NCBI GenBank assembly: GCA_027575765.1
Contig: JANBPT010000300.1
Span: 1 to 46,535, forward strand
DNA from: Tieghemiomyces parasiticus
Lineage: Eukaryota; Kickxellomycota; Dimargaritomycetes; Dimargaritales; Dimargaritaceae
DNA: 46,535 nucleotides
Direction: 5' to 3'
Of this stretch, positions 1-12,100 are shown piece after piece (position 1 is the stretch's first letter; every line of letters starts with the position of its first letter). A model generated the notes under the pieces. It was given only the letters and a program-made list of their open reading frames with translations, was not told the origin of the DNA and ran no database searches. The position numbers and the translations under genes are program-made.

Positions 1-84
1 TGGTATCATTGACCTTATGTAATAGAGTCGACCCTCAGGAATCTTCAGGAGGGCAAATACCTATCTGGGCTCCACAAGCAAGAT

Positions 85-157
85 GGGGGTCTAGCTCAAA
101 TGGTAGAGCGCGCGCTTCGCATGCGTGAGGCACGGGGATCGATACCCCGGTCCTCCA
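85..157 (+). tRNA. tRNA-Ala (anticodon CGC)
   Basis: The full cloverleaf can be drawn. Acceptor arm is 85-91 with 150-156, D stem 94-97 with 106-109, anticodon stem 111-115 with 123-127 around a loop carrying CGC at 118-120, T stem 133-137 with 145-149, and discriminator A at 157. The third acceptor pair is G3-U70, the known identity element for alanyl-tRNA synthetase, so the anticodon and the identity pair agree. There is no intron and no encoded CCA. Oddities: a U-U mismatch at acceptor pair 6-67, and A instead of T at position 54, which also weakens the internal B box (GGATCGATACC where GGTTCGA is usual). It is probably functional, but a slightly decayed copy is possible. Confidence 0.9.
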
Positions 158-169
158 TATGTCCATTCA

Positions 170-175
170 TTTTTT
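170..175 (+). terminator. Pol III oligo-T terminator of the tRNA gene
   Basis: A run of six T begins 12 bases after the discriminator base of the tRNA gene. This is the normal RNA polymerase III stop signal, and its spacing supports the tRNA gene being a transcribed unit. Confidence 0.7.
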
Positions 176-716
176 ACTAGGAGTCGCACATCACCCATTT
201 CTAGGCTGAAACGTTTCTTTTTATGTATTTAGCCATGTATCCGGCGACAGTACTTGAGAACTACTTATAGTATCTTCTATACCTAATTGAAATCAATTTA
301 GGTTATTGTTTCTTCACCATAAAAGCTGGTGGTCTCACATATTAGCACTATATTATGTTGATAAGTTAGTTAGCAGGGGAATGATACTAAAAGCGTGTCT
401 TGTATTTATCAGTTACTAGGTGTTATATTTGATTCCCTACTAAACAAAAAATAAATTATATTTGTGGTGGAGGCCATAAAGGGTGGGTACTATGGTCAAT
501 AGCATGTATTTTCTGACTGGTGCTCCTTTTAGTTAAAATTCACATGGGTGGAAAAGAGCTGTTTTATTCATGCTAAAGCTGATTTGTGGCCACCTACAAT
601 GACCTTGCCACCATGCATGAGGTGACAGCCACTGGCAACCTTGCCATACACCTTGATCACCTCATATGCACCTGGTGGTAACAATAACCAATTACTCCAC
701 CTACACTTTTTGACCC

Positions 717-849
717 TGTGCTGATATTAGGCCTGAGTCTAATACCATACCAAAAAGCTATTCTACTATCACAGAATTTATGGTTCTGAAATAGCAGACC
801 TGGTCTTTACCTTGGGATAATCTAATGTGGTGGATCCCAACCACCACAG
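717..849 (+). repeat. Hairpin repeat unit, copy 1
   Basis: This unit of about 133 bases matches 1046-1179 over its whole length with scattered substitutions. It begins with TGTG and TGATATTAGGC-like sequence. It contains an imperfect hairpin (762-776 pairing with 784-798 around a 7-base loop) and a perfect 7-base inverted repeat GTGGTGG/CCACCAC near its 3' end. It could be a foldback element or a structured RNA. Confidence 0.7.
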
Positions 850-1045
850 ACCCATTACAGCCACCTAGGCCAGTCCTTTCAAATGACACTTCCTTATGAT
901 TATATTATTCTCTATACTAGTAGCTACCAACAAGGCCAAGTTACAGGCTGGTGCCTTTTGTAAGGCACCAAACTAAGCTTCAATATAGATTAACTACCCT
1001 CCTTATATTCATACTTAGTTTTTTGATTGCACTCAGACTTACCAG

Positions 1046-1179
1046 TGTGTTGATATTAGGCCCAAGTCTAATACCATAACCAAAAGGCTATTCTACTATC
1101 ACAGAATTTGTGGTTCTGTAATAGTAGACTTGGATATTACCCTGGGATGATCTAATGTGGTGGTTCCCAATCACCACAG
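1046..1179 (+). repeat. Hairpin repeat unit, copy 2
   Basis: This is the second copy of the unit at 717-849, in the same orientation, starting 329 bases downstream. The central hairpin is better preserved here: 1092-1106 pairs with 1114-1128 with a single mismatch around a 7-base loop. Near its 3' end GTGGTG pairs with CACCAC. CCAAGTCTA (1062-1070) is also complementary to TAGACTTGG (1125-1133), so an alternative fold exists. Confidence 0.7.
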
Positions 1180-2577
1180 CCAGTCAACCTGCCTGCTTTG
1201 AATAATTGTTTTATAAAAATAATATAACACCATTAGATGTAGATAAAAAACCTGGCTACAGTTCTTCCTTCATGGTGGGGAGGATCTGGGTCCCAGCCAA
1301 GTTTTCCTCCAAAATTAGAAGTTTGCAGCTTTTATGACCAAGATGGTGTAGTGATTTTCAATGAGAATCTGGGGGAGGTGATTCCATTGAGAAGGCCATG
1401 TAGGTCTAAAAGCTGTGACTTTGGGTTAGGGAGTCTCCCAGTGGGCTCCATTACCACATCAGTAGTATAATGCAAGTGATGGATGTGGTAGTATAGAGGA
1501 AAGGGAACAGCGGTTGACCACTTAGGAAAACCTGTAAACCTATTGTTGACCTGTATTTAGCCAGTCCTAGGGCCAAGTTTGCTGCTAACTGGAAGCAGAT
1601 TGATGTTCACTGTTGGCAGTTGGGTAGGCCTGCACCTGAGAGCACTACAGGTACGTTTGGTGATGCCATCGAATTGGTTGGCCCAATTCAGCAGTTACTG
1701 GTTTGGGTGACCACAAAGAGGAGGAGGTACAGGGCTTTGATAATACTGGTGGACAACCTGCACTAAGAGGCCTATCACCTTTTCCCCTGATTGCGCACCC
1801 CACTCCCGCTTACACGTGAGTACATCATAATTTTCCCCCTCCTCTCTCCCTCTCTTACCATTAAAATTATAAGTAGCCTGGTAGGTACTATTTGGGCGCA
1901 ATGGACAACTAGCTTGTGATGAGCAACCAAAATGAGGAAGGTGGGGTGGATCAGATCATATACCCTGCTTACCTCAGAAGGCTGACAGTGAATGAGACCA
2001 GCAGTATGGGAAATGGGCCGTGTCTCAAAATCCAATTGGCGGCAGGCCCTGAACGTTGTTTGAGGAGATGATATACTTTTGAGGTTACCTCTGCTGAGGA
2101 TTGCTTCACTTATGAAGTATATGGTGACTCACAATACTAGTTTGTGACCCAAACTTCAATGGAAATGAGTGCAAAGGGAAATGGTAGATACAACCCTGTA
2201 GTTTGGACCTTGCTTTATCTTAACCATTACTAGACGACGACATGAAATGAGCAAATGAAAATAAGGCTGTGCTCCACCATACAACCCGGCTACTTTCCAC
2301 TACTGAACAATACCGCGCTGTTTCCTGTGTTACACATGAAGTGCTCCCTGGCCATCAATAGTGTGCGCCACTGCACCTTGGGGGTGGTTGGCGATATTCA
2401 ATAGATTAGTTACATTATCTGTATGCCAACATGATTGATGGTCGTTACTGGCAATTATTCAATTTATTTGAAAATAATATTGTCAAGTTTATTGTCTCAA
2501 ATGCAACCATTACGGACATTAGAGTGTCTTCCGAAGAGGGCGGCTCAAATCTCGCCCTCATCGCCTACCATCAGCAT

Positions 2578-3048
2578 TTACTGGGCCTTCTTCTTGATAT
2601 CCGGGTTAGTCGACTTGAGACCGGCGGGTGTCTCAATGGCTGAAAGGCTGGAGATAGCCACGGCAAGGATAGCGAGCATGAGAAGTACCACTGAGAGGGT
2701 CGTGATGATGCCCGGAGTTACCAGGTCAGTGAAGAAGGAAGGCATGTCAGCAGGTGAGGTCTCAATGCTGGTCGAGGTCGACGTAAGAGTCTCGGTCGCT
2801 GTGGTAGTAGCGCTGGCAACCACAGACAGTATAGTAGATGAAGCCTACCGTTAGGGTTGGGTATATGGAGGACAGGTGGGGTAGGGGGGGGGGCAAAGCA
2901 GGATATAGGTCAGTATCGGGCCATGGGCAGCGGATTACATATGTCCAAAGTTGGCTAAGGTTTAATGACTATGGCGTTAGGGGGTGACACCACACCTGCC
3001 AAATGACTGAAGGGAGGATTCATCTAGGTCGGGCCAACCACTTACCAT
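2578..3048 (-). CDS. Small membrane protein resembling the VOA1/BIG1 C-terminal segment (89 aa, two exons)
   Basis: Inferred exons are 3048-3046 (only the ATG) and 2844-2578, joined across a 201-base intron (2845-3045) with a GTAAGT donor and a TAG acceptor preceded by CTAAC. The product has a Ser/Thr-rich N-terminus (residues 3-31), one hydrophobic span (about 46-68, beginning TPGII and ending in an SLSAIETP-like stretch) and ends KKAQ, a KKXX-type ER/Golgi retrieval signal. The TPG-helix-S-I pattern plus a lysine-rich tail resembles the C-terminal membrane segment of the fungal V-ATPase assembly factors VOA1/BIG1 (Ac45-related), which are ER proteins. Those have a long luminal domain and a signal peptide; neither is seen here. 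The frame stays open upstream to a TAA at 3163-3165, so an unrecognised upstream exon could still join. The exon 2 reading frame is well supported; the family link rests on memory of the pattern. Confidence 0.6.
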
Positions 3049-3400
3049 GACAATGGGAATGCGGAAAGAGATGGTGAGGAATCGGCACCAGAGGCTGCGG
3101 TTGGAAAATGACGGTGCTCGTAAAACGCGATAGGTCAGACTAGAGAATAGAATACAGAGCAGTTAATACAACGAAGGAGTGAGGAATTGCTGGTTAGGTG
3201 AAGAAGTGTAGAATGAAGGCGTGGCTGGCCAGTTGCCTCAATTGCTTGGTCGTGACGACGCCCTAACGCTGCCGACTTATCGCTCACTCCACATTTGCCT
3301 TTATTTTCTTCCACTCCGGCAGCGTAAGGTCGTGGGATGGTTGGGGATAAGGAGAAGGGTGGAGTGGGAGAGATGGGGTACCACAGGGCTTTCATTTTGG
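3049..3400 (-). promoter_or_regulatory. Pyrimidine-rich leader of the small membrane-protein gene
   Basis: The plus strand here is rich in A and G, so the sense (minus) strand of the adjacent gene is CT-rich. The same pattern precedes the kinase, lactone oxidase, SUMO and cullin genes in this window. CT-rich tracts upstream of the start codon are common in fungal promoters and 5' leaders. No TATA box was recognised. Confidence 0.4.
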
Positions 3401-6400
3401 GTCACCTTCACTCTTCACTCTTTGGCTGAATAGCAGGAATAAAACTACTGGAAAGGAGCGTCAACCGGTAGATGAGAGGTATTCAACCGTGTCACCACCG
3501 ACCGCCAAAGCCTTCCGTTGGGGGGGGGGGGGGGTAGGTGGCAAGTTGGGTGGCCAGGGGAGGGGCAAAAGAGCGGTGCGGAGCATGAACTACCACCACT
3601 TCCTGTCCATCACTTATTCCTTCGCCAAGCAAGTCACGAGTTTATGCCTCAGCTTAAATCCAATAGCCTGCCCTTGGCGTCATAGCTTCGGTCACCATAA
3701 TCCATCCGTCGGACATCGCAACCCTAGCCTGGCCTTCCCTAATACACTCCCCGCCCGGTGACACGGCTGGGGGAAAGGGGATTACCTATGGCAGTCGGGT
3801 AAGCCTGAGCGAATGGGTTGCGCAACGAACCGAATAGATATGTCACTGTTGGCGGAGCGTAAATAGGGGACGACAGTTGGCCGCCCAGGTTCACCAAATC
3901 CACCTCTCACGGCAAGTAGGATGTGACGAGACAGACGGTTGGTCATGGCGAACCGGTTAGGTCGGCAAAGATACGAGTGAAAGGACCCCACGTATACGCG
4001 GTTCGAAATTAGCTTCCCCGTAGGTACTAGACTTACCCTCCGGCACGTCAGGCAGGATCACCCCTTCCACCGAGCCCTATGGTGGACGAGGGTGGTGACT
4101 ACCAGCTCTCTAGCCCCATAGCCGAATTCTGCCCATTAGGATGACGGAGAGGTGGGGGGGGGAAGTATTAGGCGACAGGGTTTTCTAGGAAACTGGCAGG
4201 TCCCTAGAACGGATCCCCTTGTTGGCTGACAATGAACTGCTACCAAATCTAGATGGGTCTGCACTAGCGTATCCCCTTCACCCTAGTCGCTGCAGTCGTG
4301 TGCGCAACCCTAGGTTTATCGCCGCCCCTACCCCTAGTATTACCAACTCGGTTAAGGCGCCCCCTGAGCGATCGCAGTGGATTGTCCAAGCTCAACCGCG
4401 GGCATCCCATCTGTCGGCGGTAATCAACTACTGTAATGTCTGCACTATATTGCCAACTAAGCAATTTTGATGGCCTTCATAATTTTTTCTTCACACGGCC
4501 TCTCCGCGCACGGCCACCAGCGACTTGAAGTCCTCTGGCACAATTTTATTTTTCTAAAGTCATCGGAGGAAGGGATGGTAGTTTGTGGCTAATCTGCTAC
4601 TAAATGGATTCGATGGATGCACATGTATCGGCCATCCGATGGCCAGGGGTGGGAAGGGTGGGGATGATGGGCCGGAGTCGATCTGGTGAGCGACACCCGC
4701 TGCCGCATTGTATAGGCCGGCGCCGGTGGGTTTAGTAACGCATCCGTTATGGTTGCTCAGCCTGGCGCTGGTATCCCCGCAGGTGCGACAACGATTGCAC
4801 CTGGTGGGAAGCGCAGATTGGTACGATTGATCAAAGAAAGCCGAGGGATGCCTTTCCAACCAAAACTCAGCGGGTGCTTCTTCAAGGTAGACGTAATGGG
4901 GAGGTGTGCGGAACTGATCATTTTCCCCTTTTGCGGCTAAGGCCGTCTATTAATCTCATTGGGGAAAGGGGGCGGAAGGTAGCCACTGCCATTGGGACAG
5001 CGCCGTGTGGACTATCGGCGGAGCGGGATAGGGGCGAACGGGCTATAGGGATGCCAGCTTTCGAGTTGACTTTGCGAGAATTGAAGGGTGGTGGGCGAGC
5101 CAATAAGCTCTGTGCGGAGTATGAGGCCGAGAATGCGGGGTTCCCATGGTGTCCCCGACTCCACATGCAAGGCCTGACCTGCCAGGGTGCCCAGGGTAGA
5201 TGGCAATCAGGATCACGGGCCTACTCGGGCACAACTGGTACGACGGTTTTCACATGCCGCGCCAGTTGCCACCTTGCACCAACCTCATGGATACAAAGGT
5301 CAAAGTAGAGTGAGGGGTGTAGCCGATAGAGATGTAAAGGGAGGGGGGAAAGCAGCTATTTCACAGAGAATGCGGAAGGGCCACGGTCTTTTCTAAAAGG
5401 TAAGGCGTGGCAGGGTTGCCGGTCGCTTACTATGGGCTGGCTATGTCGGTTGGGATTTTGCCGTAAGGGCCTAAATCGCCCTCCCATCTGACGGGAGCCG
5501 GTGCGAACTGGAAGCATAGTGGCAAATGGGTGTACCGTGTTGTCAGAGTGTGGCGGACGTACTGTCTAAACCATGCGGGCGTGGTACGTGGTACTGGTAC
5601 AAGCAACGTGATCATGATCGAAGGTACCAACGGTGTAGGACGGGGGAATACATGGTCAATGACACCCGCCCACTGACGAAAGACGACTCTCTACCCTGTA
5701 GTCATACCAAAAAGTATGCGTGAAGGCCGCTAGACCAATGGTGTCGCAAACACGTCGGCGAACCGATCAGGAAGTGATGGTCGGCGCGCTGAAGACGTCA
5801 AGGATTGGGATATCCCCAGGTGGTCGTTACGAATACACTATAGCGGTCGGCGCGGTAATGGGGTCATGGTGGACTAAACCAGGGTGGGCTGACAAGAAAG
5901 ATAAACGGGGAGGGTTTGAAAAATGTAGGGTACGGATATAATTCGAAGGAGCTGAGAGCGTGTGTATCCTAACCTCGAGATCGGTGTCCGCCCTAAAATG
6001 TTCGGGATGGTAGGGATCTAGAGGTGGCGCTCACCTCGGCAATATAACTGCTTCCTTCCTTGACCCCCTCCACTCTCCCTTCCCCAAAGGCACTTAGCCC
6101 CCCCCTCTCCCGTCACCCATTCCCCGACCCGGATTCCGTCACTGGCACCAATCGGCAAATGATTTACCGTGTCATGATTATTTTACCAGAGTGATTCTTG
6201 ACAGCTATGAGGGAAACGCCAGAGTCGGGAGCGCGGGAGACTTCATCTGACGAGAGTGAAATGAATTTTAGTAAATCTAAATGAAGGGTGGGAAGGTATG
6301 AGATACATCAGTTACTATACAGGATTATCCCCGCTTCGTGGGTGTCATTAAGTGGCCATCCGCACAGCGCCGATTTTCGCTTTGGAACCCCTCCCCGCCG

Positions 6401-9160
6401 AGGGAATCAAAGAGGAGCGAGCCCTGACGTCAAAATTATATGAATATAATATTCATTGGTAACCGCGCATGCTGTGCCCAGCAATGGGCAGGGCGGCGCA
6501 TCAGCACGCTAATTTACAGACTAGACCCGGCTGGTCGAGTAAAAACTGTACATACGCCACCTAATTGCCACTCTAGTGCTTTATGATCGAAGGTATACAA
6601 GAACCGGAGTGGGAAAAAGAGGTGAGAAGGGCGCAGCGCAAGTACGAGAAAATAGTGCAAAGCCTTGGCACTGCAGTAGGATGGTAGCGGAGGTGGCTAT
6701 TAGGATTATCGGCCTTCATTACGGCCTGACCAAATTCCAAGTCGTAGTACATAGTGCACGATAAGAATTACCTCCACGAAGTTTATGCTGGAGCCCGGGA
6801 ACTCAGATTCGGTTTGGCTATGCCATAGAATGAGATACACCCAATGTTTATGATTACCCCGGTGCAATAACTAAAAGCCCAAAGTCGTATGCTGGGCTTG
6901 GCACTAAGACTTTCGTGCTAATCGCATCCCCCCCCCTCCACTTCACCGTTTTCTCTATCTCCCTTTTTTTCTACCCTCTCTTTAGTTTTGCTGCCGTCCG
7001 TGGTCCATAGGCTGAACCTACTTGCCTGGGTGGAGCCTAAAAGTCGGGGTACCATGCTGTAATCCAACGGACCAGTGAAAATTCGTTGGTTAGTGTCTTC
7101 TGGCTAAATCTGTCTGTATTATCCGCTCACCTGTCAATCAGCCACGCGAGTGCACTGTGAGCATGGAACTAGGGGATGCGCCTCGAAATCGAATCCGCCA
7201 ATAAACCGAGTATACGTGGCTGGTTAACGAGTTCCATGTGTGGATCAGCACTACCATTAGGTTATCCAGGTCCGCCCGGGTCGCCCGCTCTGCATTAAAT
7301 TGCGTATCCTTTTAGGGCAAGGTGCCTCTGAAGTTGGGGGCGATTCTGGTAGAATATGTTGTTCTTTGTATCCGTTCTACTGAGTCCCCGCCTCGACTAT
7401 TTATATGGCCCATTAATCAATTCGTTGATAAGGTCCACACAGGACACCCTCGGATCGGCCATCGGTCAACGCCAGGCCATTAACCGAAGGGCAGGGAGGC
7501 ATAGAGTAAGGTACTTAAACAAGCCTTTACGGGGTGGAGGTCCCGACTTAGGCCCACGGGCGTTAGCTGCCAGGCATGCGTTTCTTAGAACCCCCTACTT
7601 TCTGAATGACTTATCTAAAATTATCAAGGAACGCTTGCAGCACTTCCATTTCCCTGACTCTAAAGGAAACATTTTTCGGGTGAAAGATGGAAGTCTTTGA
7701 CCTACTTAGTACCCTCCTTTATGCACTGCTAAACCTGTTAGGTCAGTACGCTCCATAGCTGATTGATTAAGTCATTTGTAGGCCAGGGGTTGGAGGTGTC
7801 CAGGTAACTCATTTTGCAGAGCGTATGAATGACCGAGGCTGACAGCGCAAGGTCCATTCGTTCATGTTGTACAACTGCCGTAGCCGGCAGGCATTCCACC
7901 TTCGCCAGTGGGGCGAATAGCCACCTTCGCAATAACGAAATCAATTCCTTCCGTCCAGGGTAGTGCCGCTTGCAGGATACTCATAATCAGACCGTACGCG
8001 CTAGGTATGTATAAATTAACGATTGGGAAAGGCCTGCCCACGATATAGCGTGAGAGAACCTTCAGTCGCGCTCGGCGCACGGTGTGCAAAGCAGATGCAC
8101 GACACCATTGGCCTTTGTAGTGGATGGGAGGGAGGAAGCGGCGCCTATCCATCCTTTCTGATTAATTATGGACAAGTACCGCCACCAGTCATTTAACCAT
8201 TTGGGCTTATCCTGTCATATAACCTACATACTTCGGTAGTACGTGTGTCCAGGATAGGTGGTGTAGTATGCAGACCGAGATTTCTTAATCCTTGGCGATG
8301 GAGTGCAGGGAAGTAATAACGGATAAAGGGTTTTACTTTCGTCCGTGTATCGTTTGGTTGGATCGCCTAAACCAAAAATGAGCGAACGCGTTGGTGGTTT
8401 CATTAGGTGTCCTCAACCTGTTTCCCATCGTAAGGTAAGCTGCCCTCACAATGGACGCTACGGAAAGGCACCGGTTACGTGCATTATCAGCAGTCTAGTA
8501 TCGACAGCTGGCCGGGCGGGGGAGGGTTGCAAGGTAGTTATACACTGCTTGTGGTTTGAAAGGCAGAGTGGCGCGTTCGGAAGTCTGGCATCACTCTAAC
8601 CGAATCGGGTCTGAGGGAGTCCGAAGTTTGTCCCCCTGTCGCCTGGCATCGAAAACCGCGAAGAATTTGGATATATACAGTATAAGGGCTGATAGTGGGG
8701 GAGACGTGAGGGTGAAGACAGCTTAATGGGGAGGGGGCTGCGGGTTAACCACCATGGCAGGGAGAGAACGTAGTCAATCCGCAGGCGCTGGGATATCAGG
8801 GGGGTGGGTCGGTTGTAAAGCCATCCCCGTGCCAACATGGTAAACGTATTTCTCCATAAGCTTTGCGTGGTAAATGATGTAGCCTTCCTTTTTTTGCAAT
8901 ACGTGGATACTGTTTTCAGGGCAATGGCAATCATGACCCGTCCGCCAGAGCTTGAACATAATTTAGTATGACTGTTAGTTAGGCACAGAGACAAGGCTTT
9001 CGCTGATGAGAGTACTTTGACATACGTCGCAAACGCCTCTAGGGTATGACAGGGATGGCATCCATCTACGGATAAAGGGCGGAAATCCACCTTTTTTGGC
9101 GGCCCACAGGCCTTGCACCTGCCTACATAGGTCACCCCAGCATTCCCTTCAAACATCTGG
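3400..9160. other. Gene desert, part 1: no supportable gene
   Basis: Only short open frames without recognisable motifs occur, the longest being 186 codons on the minus strand at 8596-9156. Base composition is mixed. Visible landmarks are a run of 15 G at 3520-3534 and a 17-base palindrome at 6440-6456 (8-base arms around one base). I recognise no rRNA, tRNA or transposase sequence. Confidence 0.5.
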
Positions 9161-12100
9161 AGTGAGGGAAGTGGAGGAGCGGAAGAGGTATGATTTAGTC
9201 AACTTTGCTCCAAACCCTCCCCTCTCTCGCATGTTTTCACGATTTCTAATCGTATACTATAGTCTTATTATTTTCCCAAACATCCCGGCACTTCCCTTCC
9301 ACTCGTGCAGTACACGCCTCGTACAAGCCGCTCGTTACCGGCCCTCCCCCCACGCATCTCGCAGTACAGCCTTTTCATTTAGCCTAATCGGCCCGTGCGT
9401 CCTTCTCCTAGCCCACCCCGGTTACACTAACGGTCGTGTTTCTTCGCCGTCGTGCCAACATATTGAAATGTATAAGTTGCTATAGCCCTTCAACTCCCGA
9501 GATGGAGTGGCGCCAGACCTAGGGCTGACCCGCTAGTAGGACGGGTAGCACCGTCGGCATTTCTTTTAAACACCATTTTGCTGCTCTCCATACGTCCGGA
9601 CTTGACTTAGTATAAAGGAGAGGAAGTGGACTAACTTTACCGCCGCCTCCATATTTGTGACGTCGTACCGATGCCTCCTTGTGGTCACGGCATGGTTGAC
9701 CACATTTTTATCCTAAAGTATTACCCCTTTTCCGCACACACACACATCCTTATTTGTCGATAAACCCTACACCCCACGTCGATACTGTGTTCAACCTTCC
9801 TACTCTTCCATAGACGCGCTAATTCAGGGTCCGGATGTACCTTGTAGGGAGGGGCTGCGTAGTTGACCCCTGTATCACGCTATGGGCCGGGCATGCCCTA
9901 AAGATGACAGGGGTAGCAGTTAGAAAGTTGGAGAGTATGCAAATAGGGGGCCCACACTAGAAACGGGGGGGGGGGCTGCATTGTTGCCAAGGGACTAATA
10001 GCATATCCCTACGCCCCCTGTTTCGTGGGAAGACGAGAGGGTGCCAAAGGTTGAAGGGCTGTGCGGATTCATTGATCTGCCCCAAACTAAATAAAACGAA
10101 CGCGTGGCTGGAACGTGGGCGACAGGGTTACTCACGCCTCGTTCCCTCAACCCGATGAGATGGGAACGACGTACGCTTACCCTTGAGAAATTTACAGCGG
10201 TCCAGTCGTATGACTTTATGCTGAATTAGCCCAAAGTAGGCTATACAAAAAAAATTATAAATTTACCTTTAAAACGGATGCTTGCTGCGCTTGAACCGTG
10301 GGTGAACTCAGGGGAACTACGGCACAAATTATATATAGTACACTCCTATCCCCAACTCACGTTAAGGAGGTATATAAAATATAGGCCGGTAGGATCAACC
10401 ATGGATCGAAAAGACTACCGATGTACGGACCACAGGTAAGCGCCTAATGCAGCCAGCAGTAAATCAGGGGCTGGGGGAGGTACGTAGAGGATTTCAGCGA
10501 TGAGGCTTAGCCAGGGTAAAATAATATGTGAAGTGCGGCAGCGTCGGCGGAAAACTTTACAGGATGAGCAGCTCCAAGGGTGTTAATGCTGCGGCCACGA
10601 ACCTGACTATTCTCCGCGTTACCTGGATACAATAAAACTTAGCCGCAATTTAGGCCAATGACCGTCGTGGGCGGGCGCAAGAATCTGATCCGCCAGGATC
10701 ACATGGTGTAGAGCCCCGATGTCGTAAGGCGACCGCTGCGATGCCAGCCTGGATATAACACCTGGTAGTACACGCTCGTTCTTTCACTCTCCATCCGACC
10801 ATGTGTCCGTTTGGGTAGATGGGCGAAGGCAAGTGTTGCATAATGAGTAGAATGAAGGGGGAGTGAAGCTTCCAGAGGGTAGGTGCAACCTCCGGCTACC
10901 TAAAAGCCAGTTAGGCCTTTCGCATTCATCAGGGGCGGCTAGTTTTCGTCGTAAAGAAATCGCAACGATTTCCGCTCTCGATATCTACCATCCATAAGCT
11001 TGTGTCACGCGCCCCCAACGAGTGGTAGATAATGGGTTCATCCAGACATCGTGGAGAGAGGCATATATGTTGGGGAGAGAAGATCATAGCTCGATTGGGC
11101 CTTCTCTGCTGGTCCTACGTGGCCCGTACTACCCACTGATGGTCTGCATGCCATGGTCTAGTCGGGGTTCCGCAACGGTGACAAGGACAGATGCAGATGT
11201 ATCGGCTGACGAGGTGAGGCTACCACTGGAAGCGATCGGCTGAAGCTTCAAACCGAAGGCTAATCTAGATGGGGAAGGTACCGTGATATACGGCTAGAGA
11301 GAGAAGAAGGGAGGTGAGATCGTGTATTCCTCTCCGTTGGCGGCAACGATGCCACCGTTTTTATCGTGGCCAATCGGTGTCACCGCAGTCTCACCCAAGT
11401 GGCCCGTTGGTGGTCGGGAGGGGGAGAACGGGGCTGAGCAGTCAACGTCAGAAGGATCCTGCCAGTATCCCTGTGTTGAGCCACCATTAGGGTGCGCGTT
11501 TGGGAAGGACAGCCCGTGAATGTGTAGCAGCATATGCGATCATTTCTAACCGCGCGCCAGTCTACCGCTTTGAATATCTTTTATTCCTCCTCGCGACAGA
11601 GCACGGGTCTACCGCAGGGTGCTGGCACGGCAAATTGCATGTGGACTCCCACTCTAGCTTATCATTAGTTTTGCACCAAGGGGACCAGCGCGACTTAAGT
11701 ATTTGGTATGCTTATTTTTAGCCGAGCAATCGAACAGGAGGTCAAAGCTAGGCAGCACGAACGGGTGTCGGCGCTCCTTAGAGGATGATCTAGCCAACTC
11801 CACAAAGGTAAATGGGCTACATGTTTAGGATATTGACGGCTACAAGTCCAGGGCTCTGCCAGATTCGTTACCTTCTATACATGACCCCACCGATGTTGCG
11901 TAAAAGCGCAACCAGCTGGATCCAGACCGGAGCCCATGTTCTACGTCGCAGTGTCACTGGCATGGATTATACTCGGCAACGCTCTCATTATGCCGATCAT
12001 GTGGCCGGCTCATTGATGTATCGACTCTTTTACGTGTCGCGGACGCGGTCCCCAACATCCCACACTAGGCTACAATGAATTATAGTTACCAACGCAGCAC

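Larger units (their letters stand above)
180..2430. repeat. AT-richer repeat-bearing block downstream of the tRNA, unclassified
   Basis: This block is visibly more AT-rich than the DNA after 2.5 kb. It carries two copies of a hairpin-forming unit (717-849 and 1046-1179) and a short perfect 8-base hairpin at 950-969 (GGTGCCTT, 4-base loop, AAGGCACC). It has no long open frame. On the plus strand, 1261-1470 is open for about 69 codons with a protein-like run (FYDQDGVVIFNEN) but no start codon, which may be a relic of a mobile-element protein. I could not identify the element class or find terminal repeats. Position next to a Pol III gene is typical of some retroelements, but that is only an inference. 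Confidence 0.4.

Noticed and set aside
2851..2862. TTAGGGTTGGG resembling a telomere repeat
   Set aside because: Only one TTAGGG unit; it lies in the intron of the small membrane-protein gene where its complement supplies the CTAAC branch-like motif.
7356..7700. 114-codon plus-strand frame with a protein-like C-terminal half
   Set aside because: No family recognised, no splice partners found; kept out of the gene list.
8596..9156. 186-codon minus-strand open frame in the desert
   Set aside because: No recognisable motif, no linked exons, and it is not clearly above what chance gives in 46 kb of this composition.
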